From: Synechococcus sp. UW69 | Lineage (GTDB): Bacteria > Cyanobacteriota > Cyanobacteriia > PCC-6307 > Cyanobiaceae | Reading direction: 5' to 3' | DNA length: 64,000 nt | NCBI RefSeq assembly: GCF_900474185.1 | Contig: NZ_UCNW01000002.1 | Coordinates: forward strand, 62,001-126,000 | In this document: positions 32,176-42,005 of the stretch, in pieces | How positions within the stretch are numbered: the first letter of the stretch is position 1 | Layout of the letters: each line of letters begins with the position of its first letter | The notes under the pieces: generated by a model | Told to the model about the DNA's origin: nothing | What the model saw: the letters and a program-made list of their open reading frames with translations, nothing else | Databases searched by the model: none | Position numbers and translations under genes: made by a program

Positions 32176-33405
32176 TTAGAGGCTTCTCAGGGCAACAATC
32201 GGGTCGAGCTTGGCGGCTCTACGGGCGGGAACGACGCCGAAGAACAGTCCGATGGATCCTGAGAGTCCCACCGTGACAACAACTGTTGTCGCGCCGATTG
32301 CGGCCGGGAGTGGTGTGAATGCAGCCACAAGGCTCACTGTTCCCAGTCCAACCAAGGTGCCGATGGCACCGCCCAGGCTGGCGAGCACCAGCGACTCCAC
32401 AAGAAACTGCTGCAGCACATCGCTGCTGCGGGCTCCCAAGGCCTTGCGCAGACCGATCTCCTCGGTGCGCTCGCTCACGGAGACCAGCATGATGTTCATG
32501 ATCCCGATGCCGCCTACCAGGAGAGAGATCCCTCCGATGGCAGCGAGCATCAGAGTGAGGCCTCCGGTGATGGTGCCGACGATGGTGAGGGCATCCTTCT
32601 GGGAACGCACCGCGAAATCGTCATCCCGAAGAATCCGGTGACGCTGTCTCAGCAGATTGGTGATCTGGAACTTGGCTGCGCCCGTGCTTTGTTCATCCCT
32701 TGCTTCAACACTGATGAAGGTGAGGCTGACGCCGTAAATGGGATCCCGACCGGTGATCCGGCTCACCATTGTTGAGAGAGGGATATAGGCATTTTCATCC
32801 TGGTTGCTCCCGAACACGGCTCCTTTCGGGGCCATCACACCGACAACCTTGAACGCCTGATTGCCAATCCGAACCTGCTGACCGATCGCCGCACCGGTTG
32901 GAAACAGTTTGGTCCGCAGATCAGAGCCCAAAACCGCAACAGCTCGAGCGCCTGATTCGTCCTGGGAACTGATGAAACGTCCCTTCGCAACCTCAAAGCT
33001 GCGAACCGGCACAAACTCCGGTGTGACGCCGTAGATCGAACTTGTGGCACTGCGCGCCCCGGCCTGAACCACCTGGTTGCTGTTGATTTGGGGCGCCACC
33101 CGCTTGACGCTGGGGACTTGTTCCGCGATGGCTTCTGCGTCTTCAAGCACGAGGGTCTTCGGACGCGTTACTCCCTGGCGACGGGTGTTGTTGTTGCCCG
33201 GAACCACAAACAAGACGTTGGCGCCGAGATTGGTCAGCTGCTCTTCAGCCAGCCCCTGAGCACCACGTCCAACGCCCACCAGGGTGATCACCGAGGCGTT
33301 TCCGATCACGATGCCCACCATGGTGAGCAGGCTGCGAAGTCGGTTGCTCCGCAGGGTGGACAGGGCCATCCGCACCGTTTCAGTGGCGGGCATGCGCCGG
33401 TTCAT
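32176..33405 (-). CDS. MacB-like ABC transporter permease (FtsX family)
   Basis: 409 residues with the MacB/LolC-type topology. There is a first helix after a basic N-terminus ([25 protein letters not shown]), a large periplasmic domain ([11 protein letters not shown] to about residue 280), then three C-terminal helices in the FtsX domain ([38 protein letters not shown] region). The [15 protein letters not shown] loop contacts the ATPase in this family. Such transporters move lipoproteins, lipids or peptides by mechanotransmission. No ATPase or membrane-fusion partner lies nearby. It follows pyk by 13 bases. Confidence 0.9.
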   Translation of the reverse strand: MNRRMPATETVRMALSTLRSNRLRSLLTMVGIVIGNASVITLVGVGRGAQGLAEEQLTNLGANVLFVVPGNNNTRRQGVTRPKTLVLEDAEAIAEQVPSVKRVAPQINSNQVVQAGARSATSSIYGVTPEFVPVRSFEVAKGRFISSQDESGARAVAVLGSDLRTKLFPTGAAIGQQVRIGNQAFKVVGVMAPKGAVFGSNQDENAYIPLSTMVSRITGRDPIYGVSLTFISVEARDEQSTGAAKFQITNLLRQRHRILRDDDFAVRSQKDALTIVGTITGGLTLMLAAIGGISLLVGGIGIMNIMLVSVSERTEEIGLRKALGARSSDVLQQFLVESLVLASLGGAIGTLVGLGTVSLVAAFTPLPAAIGATTVVVTVGLSGSIGLFFGVVPARRAAKLDPIVALRSL

Positions 33406-33418
33406 GGTGTGTTGTCGT

Positions 33419-34870
33419 TCAGAGCAGTGTCGCCTCAGCTTCGTTGCTCACGATGCTCACTTTGACCAGATCAGTGGATCCAGAGACCCCTGCATGGGTG
33501 CCTGCGGACTGAATGACGAGATCTCCCTCCTTGAGCAGATTCAGCTCCCTGGCTTTAACCATGGCCGCGTGAAAGGTCTGCGTGGTGCGTTCTCCCTGAG
33601 GGATGACAAGGGGGGTGACCCCCCACACCAGCTGAAGGCGACAGGCAACGGTGCGATCAGGTGTGATGGCCAGGATCGGCGCCGCCGGTCGGAACTTGCT
33701 GACGTTGCGTGCCGTTGCGCCACTTTTGGTGAGGGGAACAATCGCCGATGCGTTGAGTTGGCTGGCGATAGTGCTGACCGCACCACTCAATGCGTTGGGA
33801 ATTGTGCTGGGTAAGTGGCTGTCGATCGAGCGCTGGGGATAGTCCTTCTCGATCCGTTGGGCGATGGTGGCCATGGTCTGCACGGCTTCCACGGGGAAAT
33901 CCCCCACAGCGGTCTCGTTGGACAGCATCACAGCGTCGGTGCCATCAAGGATGGCGTTAGCTACATCGCTAACTTCGGCACGGGTCGGCCGGGGGCTGGA
34001 GGCCATTGAATCCAGCATCTGGGTCGCCGTGATGATCGGAATGCCCAGGCTGTTGGCCTTGCGGATGAGTTCCTTCTGCAGCAAAGGAACTTCCTCCGCC
34101 GGCATCTCCACTCCCAGGTCACCACGGGCCACCATTACGCCGTCGCAGAGCGGAAGAATGGAATCGATCTGATCGATGGCCTCAAATTTCTCGATCTTTG
34201 CCACGACAGGGGTTTCATGACCGTGGTCACGGATCAGCCCGCGGATTTCCTCCATGTCGGAGGGGTTGCGCACGAAGCTGAGGGCAACCCAGTCCACCCC
34301 CTGACTGAGACCGAAAGCCAGATCAGTCTTGTCCTTGTCGGTCAGGGCACGGACGGAAAGCTGAACGTCGGGGAAGTTGACGCCCTTGTTGTTCGAAAGA
34401 ACACCGCCAACGGTGACGGTGCAATGCAGGGTCTGCTCCGCTTTGTCGACGGCATCGACCTTCATCTCGACACGGCCGTCGTCGAGAAGAATCCTGCTCC
34501 CGGCGGTGACTTCGTCGGCCAGTTTGTCGTAGGTCACCGTTGCGATGGTTTTGTCGCAGCTCACCGGTCGTGAGGTGAGCGTGAACGGATCCCCGTTGGC
34601 CAGGGTGATCGGCCCCTCAGCGAATCGCCCCAGCCTGATTTTTGGACCCTGAAGGTCCTGGAGGATGCCGATGGTCTGCCCCAATTCTTCAGACACCTGA
34701 CGAATGGTGGCGATGCGTGCGGCGTGTTCGCTGTGGTCTCCGTGGGAGAAATTCAGCCTGAACGTCGTCGCGCCAGCCCTCACAAGTTCCTTGATGCGCT
34801 CTGGACTCTCAGTGGCTGGTCCGATGGTGGCCACGATCTTGGTCCGTCGGTTCAGGTCGAACTGGCCCAT
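33419..34870 (-). CDS. pyk: Pyruvate kinase
   Basis: 483 residues from the ATG at 34870 (MGQFDLNRRTKIVATIGPA); an in-frame upstream extension to 34903 overlaps the divergent gene region. Motifs: KIVATIGPATESPE, TFRLNFSHGDHSEH, KIEKFEAIDQID with the catalytic Lys, DGVMVARGDLGVEMPAEEVP and MLDSMASSPRPTRAEVSDVA. The C-terminal allosteric domain ends after VIQSAGTHAGVSG. It converts phosphoenolpyruvate and ADP to pyruvate and ATP. The length is that of standard bacterial Pyk; some cyanobacterial forms carry an extra C-terminal domain that is absent here. Confidence 0.95.
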   Translation of the reverse strand: MGQFDLNRRTKIVATIGPATESPERIKELVRAGATTFRLNFSHGDHSEHAARIATIRQVSEELGQTIGILQDLQGPKIRLGRFAEGPITLANGDPFTLTSRPVSCDKTIATVTYDKLADEVTAGSRILLDDGRVEMKVDAVDKAEQTLHCTVTVGGVLSNNKGVNFPDVQLSVRALTDKDKTDLAFGLSQGVDWVALSFVRNPSDMEEIRGLIRDHGHETPVVAKIEKFEAIDQIDSILPLCDGVMVARGDLGVEMPAEEVPLLQKELIRKANSLGIPIITATQMLDSMASSPRPTRAEVSDVANAILDGTDAVMLSNETAVGDFPVEAVQTMATIAQRIEKDYPQRSIDSHLPSTIPNALSGAVSTIASQLNASAIVPLTKSGATARNVSKFRPAAPILAITPDRTVACRLQLVWGVTPLVIPQGERTTQTFHAAMVKARELNLLKEGDLVIQSAGTHAGVSGSTDLVKVSIVSNEAEATLL

Positions 34871-34926
34871 ATCGTGGCTGAAAATCCTTGCGGAAACTAC
34901 CATCCGGGCGTTTCCTAACGGGCCCC

Positions 34927-35256
34927 ATGGAGATGAATTCCTATCAGGACGCTGCTCGAAAGACGGCTGCCTACCCGGATGTGGGCTGTAATCCGATCTA
35001 TCCGACCCTCGGTTTGACGGGAGAAGCTGGCGAGGTTGCCGACAAGGTCAAGAAGGTGATTCGCGATCGTCAGGGTGTCTTTGATGTTGAGACCCGCGAA
35101 GCGATCAAGTTGGAACTGGGCGATGTGCTCTGGTACGTGGCTCAGCTGGCCAGCGAAATGGGTTATGACCTGAACGATGTGGCAGAAGCCAATCTTCAAA
35201 AACTGTCGAGCCGAGCTGCCCGTGGGCGCATCGGCGGCAGCGGTGACCAACGTTGA
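34927..35256 (+). CDS. MazG-like nucleotide pyrophosphohydrolase
   Basis: About 109 residues from the ATG at 34927; an ATG at 34933 is also possible. All-alpha NTP-PPase fold: NSYQDAARKTAAYP, LTGEAGEVADKVKKVIRD with the E-x-x-E metal-binding acidic residues, and the second acidic motif ELGDVLWYVAQLASEMG. The family removes pyrophosphate from (often non-canonical) nucleoside triphosphates. Similar short MazG-like genes occur in cyanobacteria and their phages. The stop shares bases with the next gene's possible TTG start. Confidence 0.88.
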   Translation: MEMNSYQDAARKTAAYPDVGCNPIYPTLGLTGEAGEVADKVKKVIRDRQGVFDVETREAIKLELGDVLWYVAQLASEMGYDLNDVAEANLQKLSSRAARGRIGGSGDQR

Positions 35257-35264
35257 TCTGCCCG

Positions 35265-35750
35265 ATGTTTCGTCGTTTTTTTACGCTTCTTTTGAGCCTG
35301 CCGCTGCTGCTGGGACTGGCGCTGCCCTGTGATGCCGCTGAACTGCAACTCAGTGGGGTTCGTTTGGATCCCTGCAGTGAACAGGACCCCGGTAATCAGC
35401 CCGACTTGAGCCGTCCGGTGGGTGCCAGCTGCTATGTGCTGACGGGTGACGTTGAGAACAGCAGCCGGGACAGCGTTGTCGACACCGACGTTTACGCACG
35501 AATCCTGGACGCCAGTGGTGAACCTGTGCTTCCAAACAGAACCCGGGTGGGATCGATCGGCGATGTGAACCCCGGTCAATCCCAGTTTGCGTTGCGTATT
35601 TCGGTTCCTGCCGGAACGCCAGGACCGTTCGAGATTAAAAATGCCCGGGCGCGTGGTTTCAAAGCGCCAGTTCGAACCCGCGTCGATGCCGACGACGACG
35701 ATCTGCTGCCGCTTGAACGGGGTATCAATCTGGATTCTTTACCAGGTTGA
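35265..35750 (+). CDS. Secreted protein, unknown
   Basis: 161 residues from the ATG at 35265 (MFRRFFTLLLSLPLLLGLAL), with signal peptide cleavage near CDAAE; a TTG at 35253 overlaps the previous stop. The mature protein looks beta-rich (CYVLTGDVENSSRDSVVDTD, then QSQFALRISVPAGTPGPFEI), a pattern like FxLYD/immunoglobulin-like domains that describe additive strand pairs. It ends in an acidic DADDDDLLPLE tail. Probably periplasmic. No function known. Its tail overlaps the YggT gene by 12 bases. Confidence 0.7.
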   Translation: MFRRFFTLLLSLPLLLGLALPCDAAELQLSGVRLDPCSEQDPGNQPDLSRPVGASCYVLTGDVENSSRDSVVDTDVYARILDASGEPVLPNRTRVGSIGDVNPGQSQFALRISVPAGTPGPFEIKNARARGFKAPVRTRVDADDDDLLPLERGINLDSLPG

Positions 35751-36035
35751 TCCCGACATGTAAAAAGCACTGATGGACTGCCCCACCAGGCTCTGAAGCA
35801 GATTCAAGGCCAGGAACGCCAGGATGGCGGAAAGATCGATTCCTCCCAGGGGCGGAATTAGTCCCCGGAAAGCGTTGAGGTAGGGATCGGTGATCGCACT
35901 GACGCTGCTCAGCACCGGGTTGCCCCAGTCGAGGTTGGGGAACCAGCTCAGCAGAACCCGAACGATCAAGACCAGGGAGTAAATCTGCAGGGTCTGGGAC
36001 AGCACCTGCAGCAGGGTGACGGGAAGAGATTCCAT
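35739..36035 (-). CDS. YggT family membrane protein
   Basis: 98 residues with two hydrophobic segments: TLLQVLSQTLQIYSLVLIVR and LSAILAFLALNLLQSLVGQ. Between them lies the family pattern RVLLSWFPNLDWGNPVLSSV and ITDPYLNAFRGLIPPLGGID. Cyanobacterial and plastid YggT homologues (CCB3) are involved in haem attachment to cytochrome b6; others affect osmotic tolerance or chlorophyll membrane distribution. Which applies here is unknown. Confidence 0.88.
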   Translation of the reverse strand: MESLPVTLLQVLSQTLQIYSLVLIVRVLLSWFPNLDWGNPVLSSVSAITDPYLNAFRGLIPPLGGIDLSAILAFLALNLLQSLVGQSISAFYMSGSTW

Positions 36036-36059
36036 GACGAGGGCTGATCTCCTCCGACT

Positions 36060-36557
36060 TTATGCAGCTTCTGTCAGATCGGTTGCACCGAGATCAGGAA
36101 GCACTGAGAAGGTGCGATGGAATTTTTCGGTGAGGGTGATCCAGTAGGAGCGGCCTTCACTTTGACGGCGGCGTTCGATGAACTCCTGCGCCACCAGTTC
36201 CTTGATGTGGTCATAGGCACCCGATCCACGCAGATCCACGAGATCGGATTGGAGAATCCGCTTCTTCAGGGCAATGGTTGCGAGGGTTCGCAACGTTGCG
36301 GTGGAGAGATTCACCGGCAGCAGGTCTTTCACGAGATCGCCCATGCCCGGCCTCAGCTGCAGGCCGTAGCGACCGCTCTGCTCAACGATCTCCAGTGCAC
36401 TGTCTCGCTGGGCGTAGGAGGCGGTGAGAGCTACGAGCGCTTCCTCCACGTCGCGACGCTCGGTTCCTGCCAGCTCAGCCAGTTCGCCGACACTGACGGG
36501 TCTGCCCTTCAAATAAAGAACGGCCTCGAGCCGTGTGGGCAGGGATGCAGACGTCAT
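36060..36557 (-). CDS. scpB: Segregation and condensation protein B
   Basis: 165 residues from the ATG at 36557 (a GTG precedes it directly). ScpB is a kleisin-interacting partner in the SMC-ScpAB condensin complex. Visible winged-helix features: LPTRLEAVLYLKGRPVSVGE, RRDVEEALVALTASYAQRDS, RYGLQLRPGMGDLV, LSTATLRTLATIALKKRILQ, and GSGAYDHIKELVAQEFIERR. The partner scpA and smc are not in this window. Confidence 0.92.
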   Translation of the reverse strand: MTSASLPTRLEAVLYLKGRPVSVGELAELAGTERRDVEEALVALTASYAQRDSALEIVEQSGRYGLQLRPGMGDLVKDLLPVNLSTATLRTLATIALKKRILQSDLVDLRGSGAYDHIKELVAQEFIERRRQSEGRSYWITLTEKFHRTFSVLPDLGATDLTEAA

Positions 36558-36596
36558 CACAACCCCTCAAGAGCACTCAAGTTACCGTCCAGAAAC

Positions 36597-38126
36597 TCAG
36601 AGGAACAGTGCATAGGCAGGGTTGTTTGTTTCATCCCAGTGGCGATACCCCAGGGCACTGAGAAAGTCGGTCCACCCTTCCATCTCCTGTTTCGGCACCA
36701 GAACTCCCACCACGATTCGCCCTACGTCGGCACCGTGGTTCCTGTAGTGGAAGATGCTGATGCTCCATCCCGGGTGTAGGGCATCAACGAAGCTCATCAG
36801 GGCACCCGGTCGTTCGGGGAATTCGAAGCGATACAGCAGCTCTCGGCATTCCCCGGCGCAGGCCGTTCGCGCTGAAGAGGGCAGCCGACCTCCCACCATG
36901 TGGCGCAAATGGACCTTGGCGAATTCGTTGTCGCTGAGATCAAGAGAGGGAAAGCCACCCTGCTCCAGTTGGTTCAGTAGCGATGACCGATCGTCCTCAT
37001 CCTTCACCTGCACACCGATGAAGATCTGCGCCGTGGCGCCATCGGTCATGCGGTAACTGAATTCCGTGAGGCTGCGTTCCCGCAGTAGTTCGCAGAGGCG
37101 CCTGAGGCTGCCGGGTGATTCGGGAATCTCCACGGCCAACATCGCTTCCCGCTCTTCACCGAGCTCAGCCCGTTCGGCGATGAAGCGCAGGCGGTCGAAA
37201 TTCATGTTGGCGCCGCAGGCCACCGCTACGAGATTGCGACCTGCTTGGTTGCGATCGGCCACGTCCTGCTTGAGACCGGCAATCGCCAATGCGCCCGCAG
37301 GTTCCAGGATGGAGCGGGTGTCTTCGAAGACATCTTTGATGGCGGCACAGATGGCGTCGGTGTCGACCCGGACCATCCGATCGACAAACCGTTGGGCCAA
37401 CTCAAAGGTGTGTTCACCCACTTTCCTCACGGCGACACCGTCGGCAAATAGGCCCACCTGCTCCAGCTCCACCCTCTGCCCCTGCTCCAAGGAGCGGGTC
37501 AGGGCATCGGCATCGATCGGTTCCACACCAATGATCTCGGTTTCAGGCCAGAGCCGTTTGACGTAGGCGGCGATTCCGGCGATCAGGCCACCTCCACCAA
37601 CTGCCACGTAGATGGCGTTGGGTGGCTGCTCTGCCTGGCGCATGATCTCCATCCCGATCGTCCCCTGACCAGCTATCACCTCGGGATCGTCAAAGGGGTG
37701 GATAAAGGTGAGACCTTCGGCTTTGCAGCGCCGCTGTGCTTCTGCGGAACACTCGTCGTAGGTCTCGCCATGGAGCACGACTTCACCGCCCAGGGCGCGC
37801 ACGGCGCGCACCTTGACCTCCGGCGTCGTGCTTGGCATCACAATCACCGCTCGACAGCCGAGTCGCTTGGCACTTAGCGCCACTCCTTGGGCATGGTTAC
37901 CTGCACTGGATGCAATGACACCGCGCTTCAGCTCGTCTGCGCTCAGCTGTGCCATGCGGTTGTAAGCGCCGCGCAGTTTGAAGGAGAACACCGGCTGGAG
38001 ATCCTCACGCTTCAACCAGACCGTGTTGTTCAGTCGGCGGCTCAGATTGGGGGCGTGATCCAGGGGGGTTTCACGCGCCACGTCGTAAACGCGTGCACGC
38101 AGGATCCGCTGCAGGTAGTCGGTCAT
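36597..38126 (-). CDS. ilvA: Threonine ammonia-lyase, biosynthetic
   Basis: 509 residues from the ATG at 38126 ([20 protein letters not shown]). PLP enzyme that deaminates threonine to 2-oxobutanoate, the first step to isoleucine. PLP Lys50 sits in [28 protein letters not shown] and [15 protein letters not shown] follow as in fold-type II enzymes. The C-terminal third has two ACT-like regulatory domains ([20 protein letters not shown] and [20 protein letters not shown]), the sites for feedback by isoleucine and valine. Divergent from dxs with about 80 bases between starts. Confidence 0.96.
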   Translation of the reverse strand: MTDYLQRILRARVYDVARETPLDHAPNLSRRLNNTVWLKREDLQPVFSFKLRGAYNRMAQLSADELKRGVIASSAGNHAQGVALSAKRLGCRAVIVMPSTTPEVKVRAVRALGGEVVLHGETYDECSAEAQRRCKAEGLTFIHPFDDPEVIAGQGTIGMEIMRQAEQPPNAIYVAVGGGGLIAGIAAYVKRLWPETEIIGVEPIDADALTRSLEQGQRVELEQVGLFADGVAVRKVGEHTFELAQRFVDRMVRVDTDAICAAIKDVFEDTRSILEPAGALAIAGLKQDVADRNQAGRNLVAVACGANMNFDRLRFIAERAELGEEREAMLAVEIPESPGSLRRLCELLRERSLTEFSYRMTDGATAQIFIGVQVKDEDDRSSLLNQLEQGGFPSLDLSDNEFAKVHLRHMVGGRLPSSARTACAGECRELLYRFEFPERPGALMSFVDALHPGWSISIFHYRNHGADVGRIVVGVLVPKQEMEGWTDFLSALGYRHWDETNNPAYALFL

Positions 38127-38206
38127 CTCACCATTCTTCCAAGGGTTCGATCCAGACAGCATCCGGGCTGGTTCCCGTAGATTGCTCGTATTGGAACTGG
38201 CAGTGC

Positions 38207-40138
38207 ATGCATCTCGGAGATCTCAAGCATCCGAATGAACTGCACGGACTCAGCCCGGCTCAGCTCGAGGATGTGGCACGGCAGATCCGTGAGAGGCATC
38301 TGCAGGTTGTGTCGACCAGTGGTGGACACCTTGGTCCTGGTCTGGGTGTTGTGGAGCTCACACTCGCTCTTTACCAGACCCTCGACCTCGATCATGACCG
38401 CGTGGTCTGGGATGTCGGTCATCAGGCATACCCCCACAAATTGATCACAGGGCGGTTCAACGATTTCGATTCCCTGCGCCAGCAGCGTGGGGTGGCTGGA
38501 TACCTCAAGCGTTCGGAGAGTGGCTTCGATCACTTCGGAGCCGGTCACGCGAGCACGTCGATATCCGCTGCGCTGGGGATGGCGATGGCGCGAGACAACA
38601 AGGGTGAGTCGTACAAATGCGTTGCTGTCATCGGTGATGGTGCCCTGACAGGCGGCATGGCCCTGGAAGCCATCAATCACGCGGGGCACCTTCCCAATAC
38701 CCCGCTCCTGGTGGTGCTGAACGACAACGACATGTCGATCTCCCCACCGGTGGGAGCCCTATCGAGTGTTCTGAACCGTGCGCGGCTCAGCCCACCGATG
38801 CAGTTCATCTCGGGAAGTGTCGAAGAGAGTGTTCGTCACCTGCCGTTTATGGGTGGAGAGCTTCCTGCGGAACTCAATCGCCTGAAGGGAAGCATGCGAC
38901 GTCTCGCTGTTCCCAAGGTTGGTGCCGTGTTCGAGGAACTCGGTTTCACTTACATGGGTCCGATCGACGGCCACGACATCGGTGAGATGGTGCGCACTTT
39001 TCAGGCGGCCCACCGTGAGGGTGGTCCTGTTCTGGTGCATGTGGTCACGACAAAGGGCAAGGGATATCCCTACGCCGAGGCTGATCAGGTCGGCTACCAC
39101 GCGCAATCAGCTTTCGATCTCAATACCGGTAAGGCGATCCCCTCATCGAAACCCAAGCCCCCCAGCTACAGCAAGGTGTTTGGTCAAACCCTCGTCAAGC
39201 TGTGCGAGCAAAACAGTCGGGTGGTGGGAATCACTGCGGCGATGGCCACCGGTACCGGGCTCGATCTGCTGCAGAAGGCCATCCCCAACCAGTATGTGGA
39301 CGTCGGCATTGCCGAGCAGCATGCCGTCACCCTTGCAGCGGGGATGGCATGTGAAGGCTTGCGTCCTGTCTGCGCGATCTACAGCACCTTTCTGCAGCGG
39401 GCCTACGACCAGTTGATCCACGACGTTGGAATCCAGAAGCTGCCGGTCACCTTCGTGCTGGATCGTGCGGGCATCGTCGGTGCCGATGGGCCGACGCACC
39501 AGGGTCAATACGACATCAGCTACATGCGTGCCATTCCCAATTTCACGGTGATGGCTCCGAAGGATGAGGCTGAGCTGCAGCAAATGCTGGTGACCTGCCT
39601 CAGTCACGACGGACCGACAGCCCTGCGCATTCCCCGGGGATCGGGTGAAGGCGTGCCCTTGATGGAAGAGGGTTGGGAATCCCTGCCGATCGGCCGTGGA
39701 GAACTGCTGCGGGAAGGTGACGACTTGATGATCGTTGCCTACGGCTCCATGGTGGCGCCGGCTCTTGCCACAGCCACCCTGCTTGAGGAAGCAGGTCTTT
39801 CGACCACGGTGATCAATGCCCGGTTCCTGCGGCCGCTGGACCAGGCCCTCATTCATCCTCTGGCTCGACGCATCCCCCGTGTGGTCACCATGGAGGAGGG
39901 AGCCCTCCCCGGAGGATTTGGGGCCGCCGTTCTCGAGTCGTTGAGCGATCAGGACATCACTGTCTCAATGCTGCGGATCGGCATCCCCGATCAGCTGGTC
40001 GATCACGCCACTCCTCAACAGAGCAAGGAAGCTCTTGGCCTAACTCCTGCACAGATGGCTGAACGCATCCTTGAGCGCTTCAGCAAGGCCGCTGGTGATA
40101 TGCCATCCAGCGCTTCGATCAAGGCTCTGCAGGCCTGA
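38207..40138 (+). CDS. dxs: 1-Deoxy-D-xylulose-5-phosphate synthase
   Basis: 643 residues from the ATG at 38207 ([20 protein letters not shown]); an in-frame extension to 38093 overlaps ilvA and is rejected. Dxs makes DXP from pyruvate and glyceraldehyde 3-phosphate, the entry of the MEP pathway to carotenoids, phytol and quinones. Visible: [35 protein letters not shown]-site [31 protein letters not shown] with the catalytic Glu, and a C-terminal transketolase domain. Followed by an FAD oxidoreductase gene 13 bases on. Confidence 0.97.
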   Translation: MHLGDLKHPNELHGLSPAQLEDVARQIRERHLQVVSTSGGHLGPGLGVVELTLALYQTLDLDHDRVVWDVGHQAYPHKLITGRFNDFDSLRQQRGVAGYLKRSESGFDHFGAGHASTSISAALGMAMARDNKGESYKCVAVIGDGALTGGMALEAINHAGHLPNTPLLVVLNDNDMSISPPVGALSSVLNRARLSPPMQFISGSVEESVRHLPFMGGELPAELNRLKGSMRRLAVPKVGAVFEELGFTYMGPIDGHDIGEMVRTFQAAHREGGPVLVHVVTTKGKGYPYAEADQVGYHAQSAFDLNTGKAIPSSKPKPPSYSKVFGQTLVKLCEQNSRVVGITAAMATGTGLDLLQKAIPNQYVDVGIAEQHAVTLAAGMACEGLRPVCAIYSTFLQRAYDQLIHDVGIQKLPVTFVLDRAGIVGADGPTHQGQYDISYMRAIPNFTVMAPKDEAELQQMLVTCLSHDGPTALRIPRGSGEGVPLMEEGWESLPIGRGELLREGDDLMIVAYGSMVAPALATATLLEEAGLSTTVINARFLRPLDQALIHPLARRIPRVVTMEEGALPGGFGAAVLESLSDQDITVSMLRIGIPDQLVDHATPQQSKEALGLTPAQMAERILERFSKAAGDMPSSASIKALQA

Positions 40139-40151
40139 AGCGGAAGGATCT

Positions 40152-41339
40152 GTGTCGGTTCTAATCGTTGGTGCGGGGCCTTCCGGTGCCCGCCTGGCGA
40201 TCCAACTGGCGCGCAGGGGTGCTGAGGTCACCCTGGTGGATCGCTTGATGGATCCGGATCGCAATGCCTATTCCAGCGCAGCTCTTCCTCTGGAGGCTGT
40301 TCGTCGGCTTGGCCTGCCGGATGAAATCATTGCCGCAACCTGGCAGGGCTGGCAGCTGCACGATCCTTCCGGTCTGGTGCATCAGTGGTGGTCTGACGAC
40401 GATCTGGGGGTGGTGCTCGACTTCGGCAGGCTCCGTTCCTTCCTCTGGTCGGAAGCGCGTCGCCATGGTGTGGAGTTGATTCAAGGCTGTCGGGCAGTTC
40501 TGAAAAGCCTCAGCGCAGAGAACGCCACCGTGCAGCTGCAGACGCGCGATGGTGTGGAGTCGTTGCGCTCAGTCCGGTGGCTGATTGACGCCACGGGTGC
40601 TCGTCGCGATCTGCTTCAGCAGGCTGGTGTCAAGCCCAATCCAGCTGATCCGCTGCTGCAGGGGATCGGTGTCGAGTGGCTGCTTCAAGCCGATGATCGC
40701 CACGCCGCAGCCTGGCGGGATCGGATCAGTTTTTTTCTGGGGACACCCTGGATCAGCCACGGATACGGCTGGATCTTCCCTATGCAAGGACAACGGCTGA
40801 AGGTGGGTGTCTGTCAGCTTCCTCCGCCCCATCGTCAGACCCCCGGCAGCCTGGCGCAGCCCCTGCAGCGGTTGATTCAACGCTGCGGCTTGTCCGACTG
40901 TCTCGTTCTGGATCGCCATGGTGGGCCTGTTTCCAGCTCGATCTCCCGATCTGAAGCGCTGGGTGCCGATGCGCTGTTGGCTGTTGGAGATGCGGCAAGT
41001 ACAGCCAATCTTCTCGGTGGAGAAGGCATCCGCCATGCGATGGACAATGCCGATCAACTGGCCGATCTGTTGATCGCTGATGGGATGCGCGGCGACTCAG
41101 CAACCATTCCCCATCGCTACAGACAGGAACTTGACGCCAAGCGGAGCTGGCGATGGTCGGTGTCAGGCCGTCTGGCGCGGCGCACCTGGTGGGGTCTCAA
41201 CAATTGCCGGGCTGATCAACGACTCCAACGTCTGATCAATGGACTTTCTTCCACAGCAAAAGCAAGTGCTCTCTCTGAGCTGCTGTTTGAGTACAGATTC
41301 GAGCGTTACGGCTTACGCCTGTTGCCCTATCTGCTTTGA
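40152..41339 (+). CDS. FAD-dependent oxidoreductase, unknown substrate
   Basis: 395 residues from a GTG at 40152 with GGAAGGA well placed upstream. FAD-binding fold: VLIVGAGPSGARLAIQLARR at the N-terminus, LVDRLMDPDRN, and a C-terminal ALLAVGDAASTANLLGGEGI motif where FAD pyrophosphate and ribityl bind. This is the group that includes geranylgeranyl reductases, lycopene cyclases and squalene monooxygenases. The position directly after dxs supports an isoprenoid, carotenoid or quinone substrate, but this is inference. The last residues are hydrophobic (YGLRLLPYLL). It ends before a strong hairpin. Confidence 0.85.
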   Translation: MSVLIVGAGPSGARLAIQLARRGAEVTLVDRLMDPDRNAYSSAALPLEAVRRLGLPDEIIAATWQGWQLHDPSGLVHQWWSDDDLGVVLDFGRLRSFLWSEARRHGVELIQGCRAVLKSLSAENATVQLQTRDGVESLRSVRWLIDATGARRDLLQQAGVKPNPADPLLQGIGVEWLLQADDRHAAAWRDRISFFLGTPWISHGYGWIFPMQGQRLKVGVCQLPPPHRQTPGSLAQPLQRLIQRCGLSDCLVLDRHGGPVSSSISRSEALGADALLAVGDAASTANLLGGEGIRHAMDNADQLADLLIADGMRGDSATIPHRYRQELDAKRSWRWSVSGRLARRTWWGLNNCRADQRLQRLINGLSSTAKASALSELLFEYRFERYGLRLLPYLL

Positions 41340-41348
41340 GCGATGTTG

Positions 41349-41382
41349 TTTCCGGGGAGGAGCCGTGGCTCCTTCCCGGAAA
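41349..41382. terminator. Strong hairpin between convergent genes
   Basis: An almost perfect 16-base-pair inverted repeat (41349-41364 with 41367-41382, one G-T pair) with two bases between the arms, so the real loop is slightly larger. It lies between the stops of the FAD oxidoreductase gene (plus) and psaK (minus). There is no T run on either side, so it may act as a stabilising or bidirectional terminator structure. Confidence 0.6.
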
Positions 41383-41391
41383 GGTGTTGCT

Positions 41392-41649
41392 TCAGAGCAC
41401 ACCGCGGGCTGCCAGACCCTGGATTGCACCGATGCCGATGATGTGGCCAAGGCTGGTGGTACCGAGCATGGCTGCATGTCCCATTCCACCGAAGAAGGTG
41501 GAGTTGGGAAGTGCAGCGCCTTCGTTGGGGTGCTTAATCGTGGCCTTGCCGACCATGATGGCAACCACATTGCAGAGGATCATCACCAGGGCGACCTTGG
41601 GAGACCAGGACACGGTGGCGGGAGCGATCGCGAAAAGGTGGGTCAGCAT
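41392..41649 (-). CDS. psaK: Photosystem I subunit X (PsaK)
   Basis: 85 residues from the ATG at 41649 (MLTHLFAIAPATVSWSPKVA). Two transmembrane helices (VALVMILCNVVAIMVGKATI and a C-terminal one ending in GIGAIQGL) flank the loop HPNEGAALPNSTFFGGMGHA, a clear PsaK pattern. PsaK sits at the edge of photosystem I and takes part in state-transition energy coupling with phycobilisomes. The two Ycf-like genes upstream on the same strand may share its transcript. Confidence 0.93.
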   Translation of the reverse strand: MLTHLFAIAPATVSWSPKVALVMILCNVVAIMVGKATIKHPNEGAALPNSTFFGGMGHAAMLGTTSLGHIIGIGAIQGLAARGVL

Positions 41650-41717
41650 TCGAGCCAATGAGCGACACCTCATCATCCGGGGCTTCCGCCCTCTTGCCTG
41701 AGTCTCTTAAGAGTTGT

Positions 41718-42005
41718 TCACCCTTTCTTGGGGGTCGGTAGCAGCAGTCCGATCACCAGAACGGTGTTGCCGAGCGTTAGGAAGGCTTCTGCACCACCGT
41801 GCAGCCAGTCGATCTCCACCAGTTCCGCTGAGCAGCAGCGCAGAGCTGCGATGGCGGCAACAATCGTGACGGCTACGAACAGCAGTGTGAGTTGAAAGCC
41901 GCGTTCCGCCATCTGCGGAAGTGCCTTACTCCTGTGGAGCCAGAAGAGAAACAACAAATAAGGGATTAGCGAGACCGCAAACAGGGGTGCGGGATCAAAG
42001 TTCAT
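41718..42005 (-). CDS. DUF3593 membrane protein
   Basis: 95 residues from the ATG at 42005 (MNFDPAPLFAVSLIPYLLFL). Three hydrophobic segments: FAVSLIPYLLFLFWL, FQLTLLFVAVTIVAAIAA and FLTLGNTVLVIGLLLP, with a basic loop HRSKALPQMAERG between the first two. The family occurs in cyanobacteria and plastids and often lies next to a DUF2499 gene, as here (11-base overlap). No biochemical role known; a thylakoid role is likely from its distribution. Confidence 0.85.
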   Translation of the reverse strand: MNFDPAPLFAVSLIPYLLFLFWLHRSKALPQMAERGFQLTLLFVAVTIVAAIAALRCCSAELVEIDWLHGGAEAFLTLGNTVLVIGLLLPTPKKG

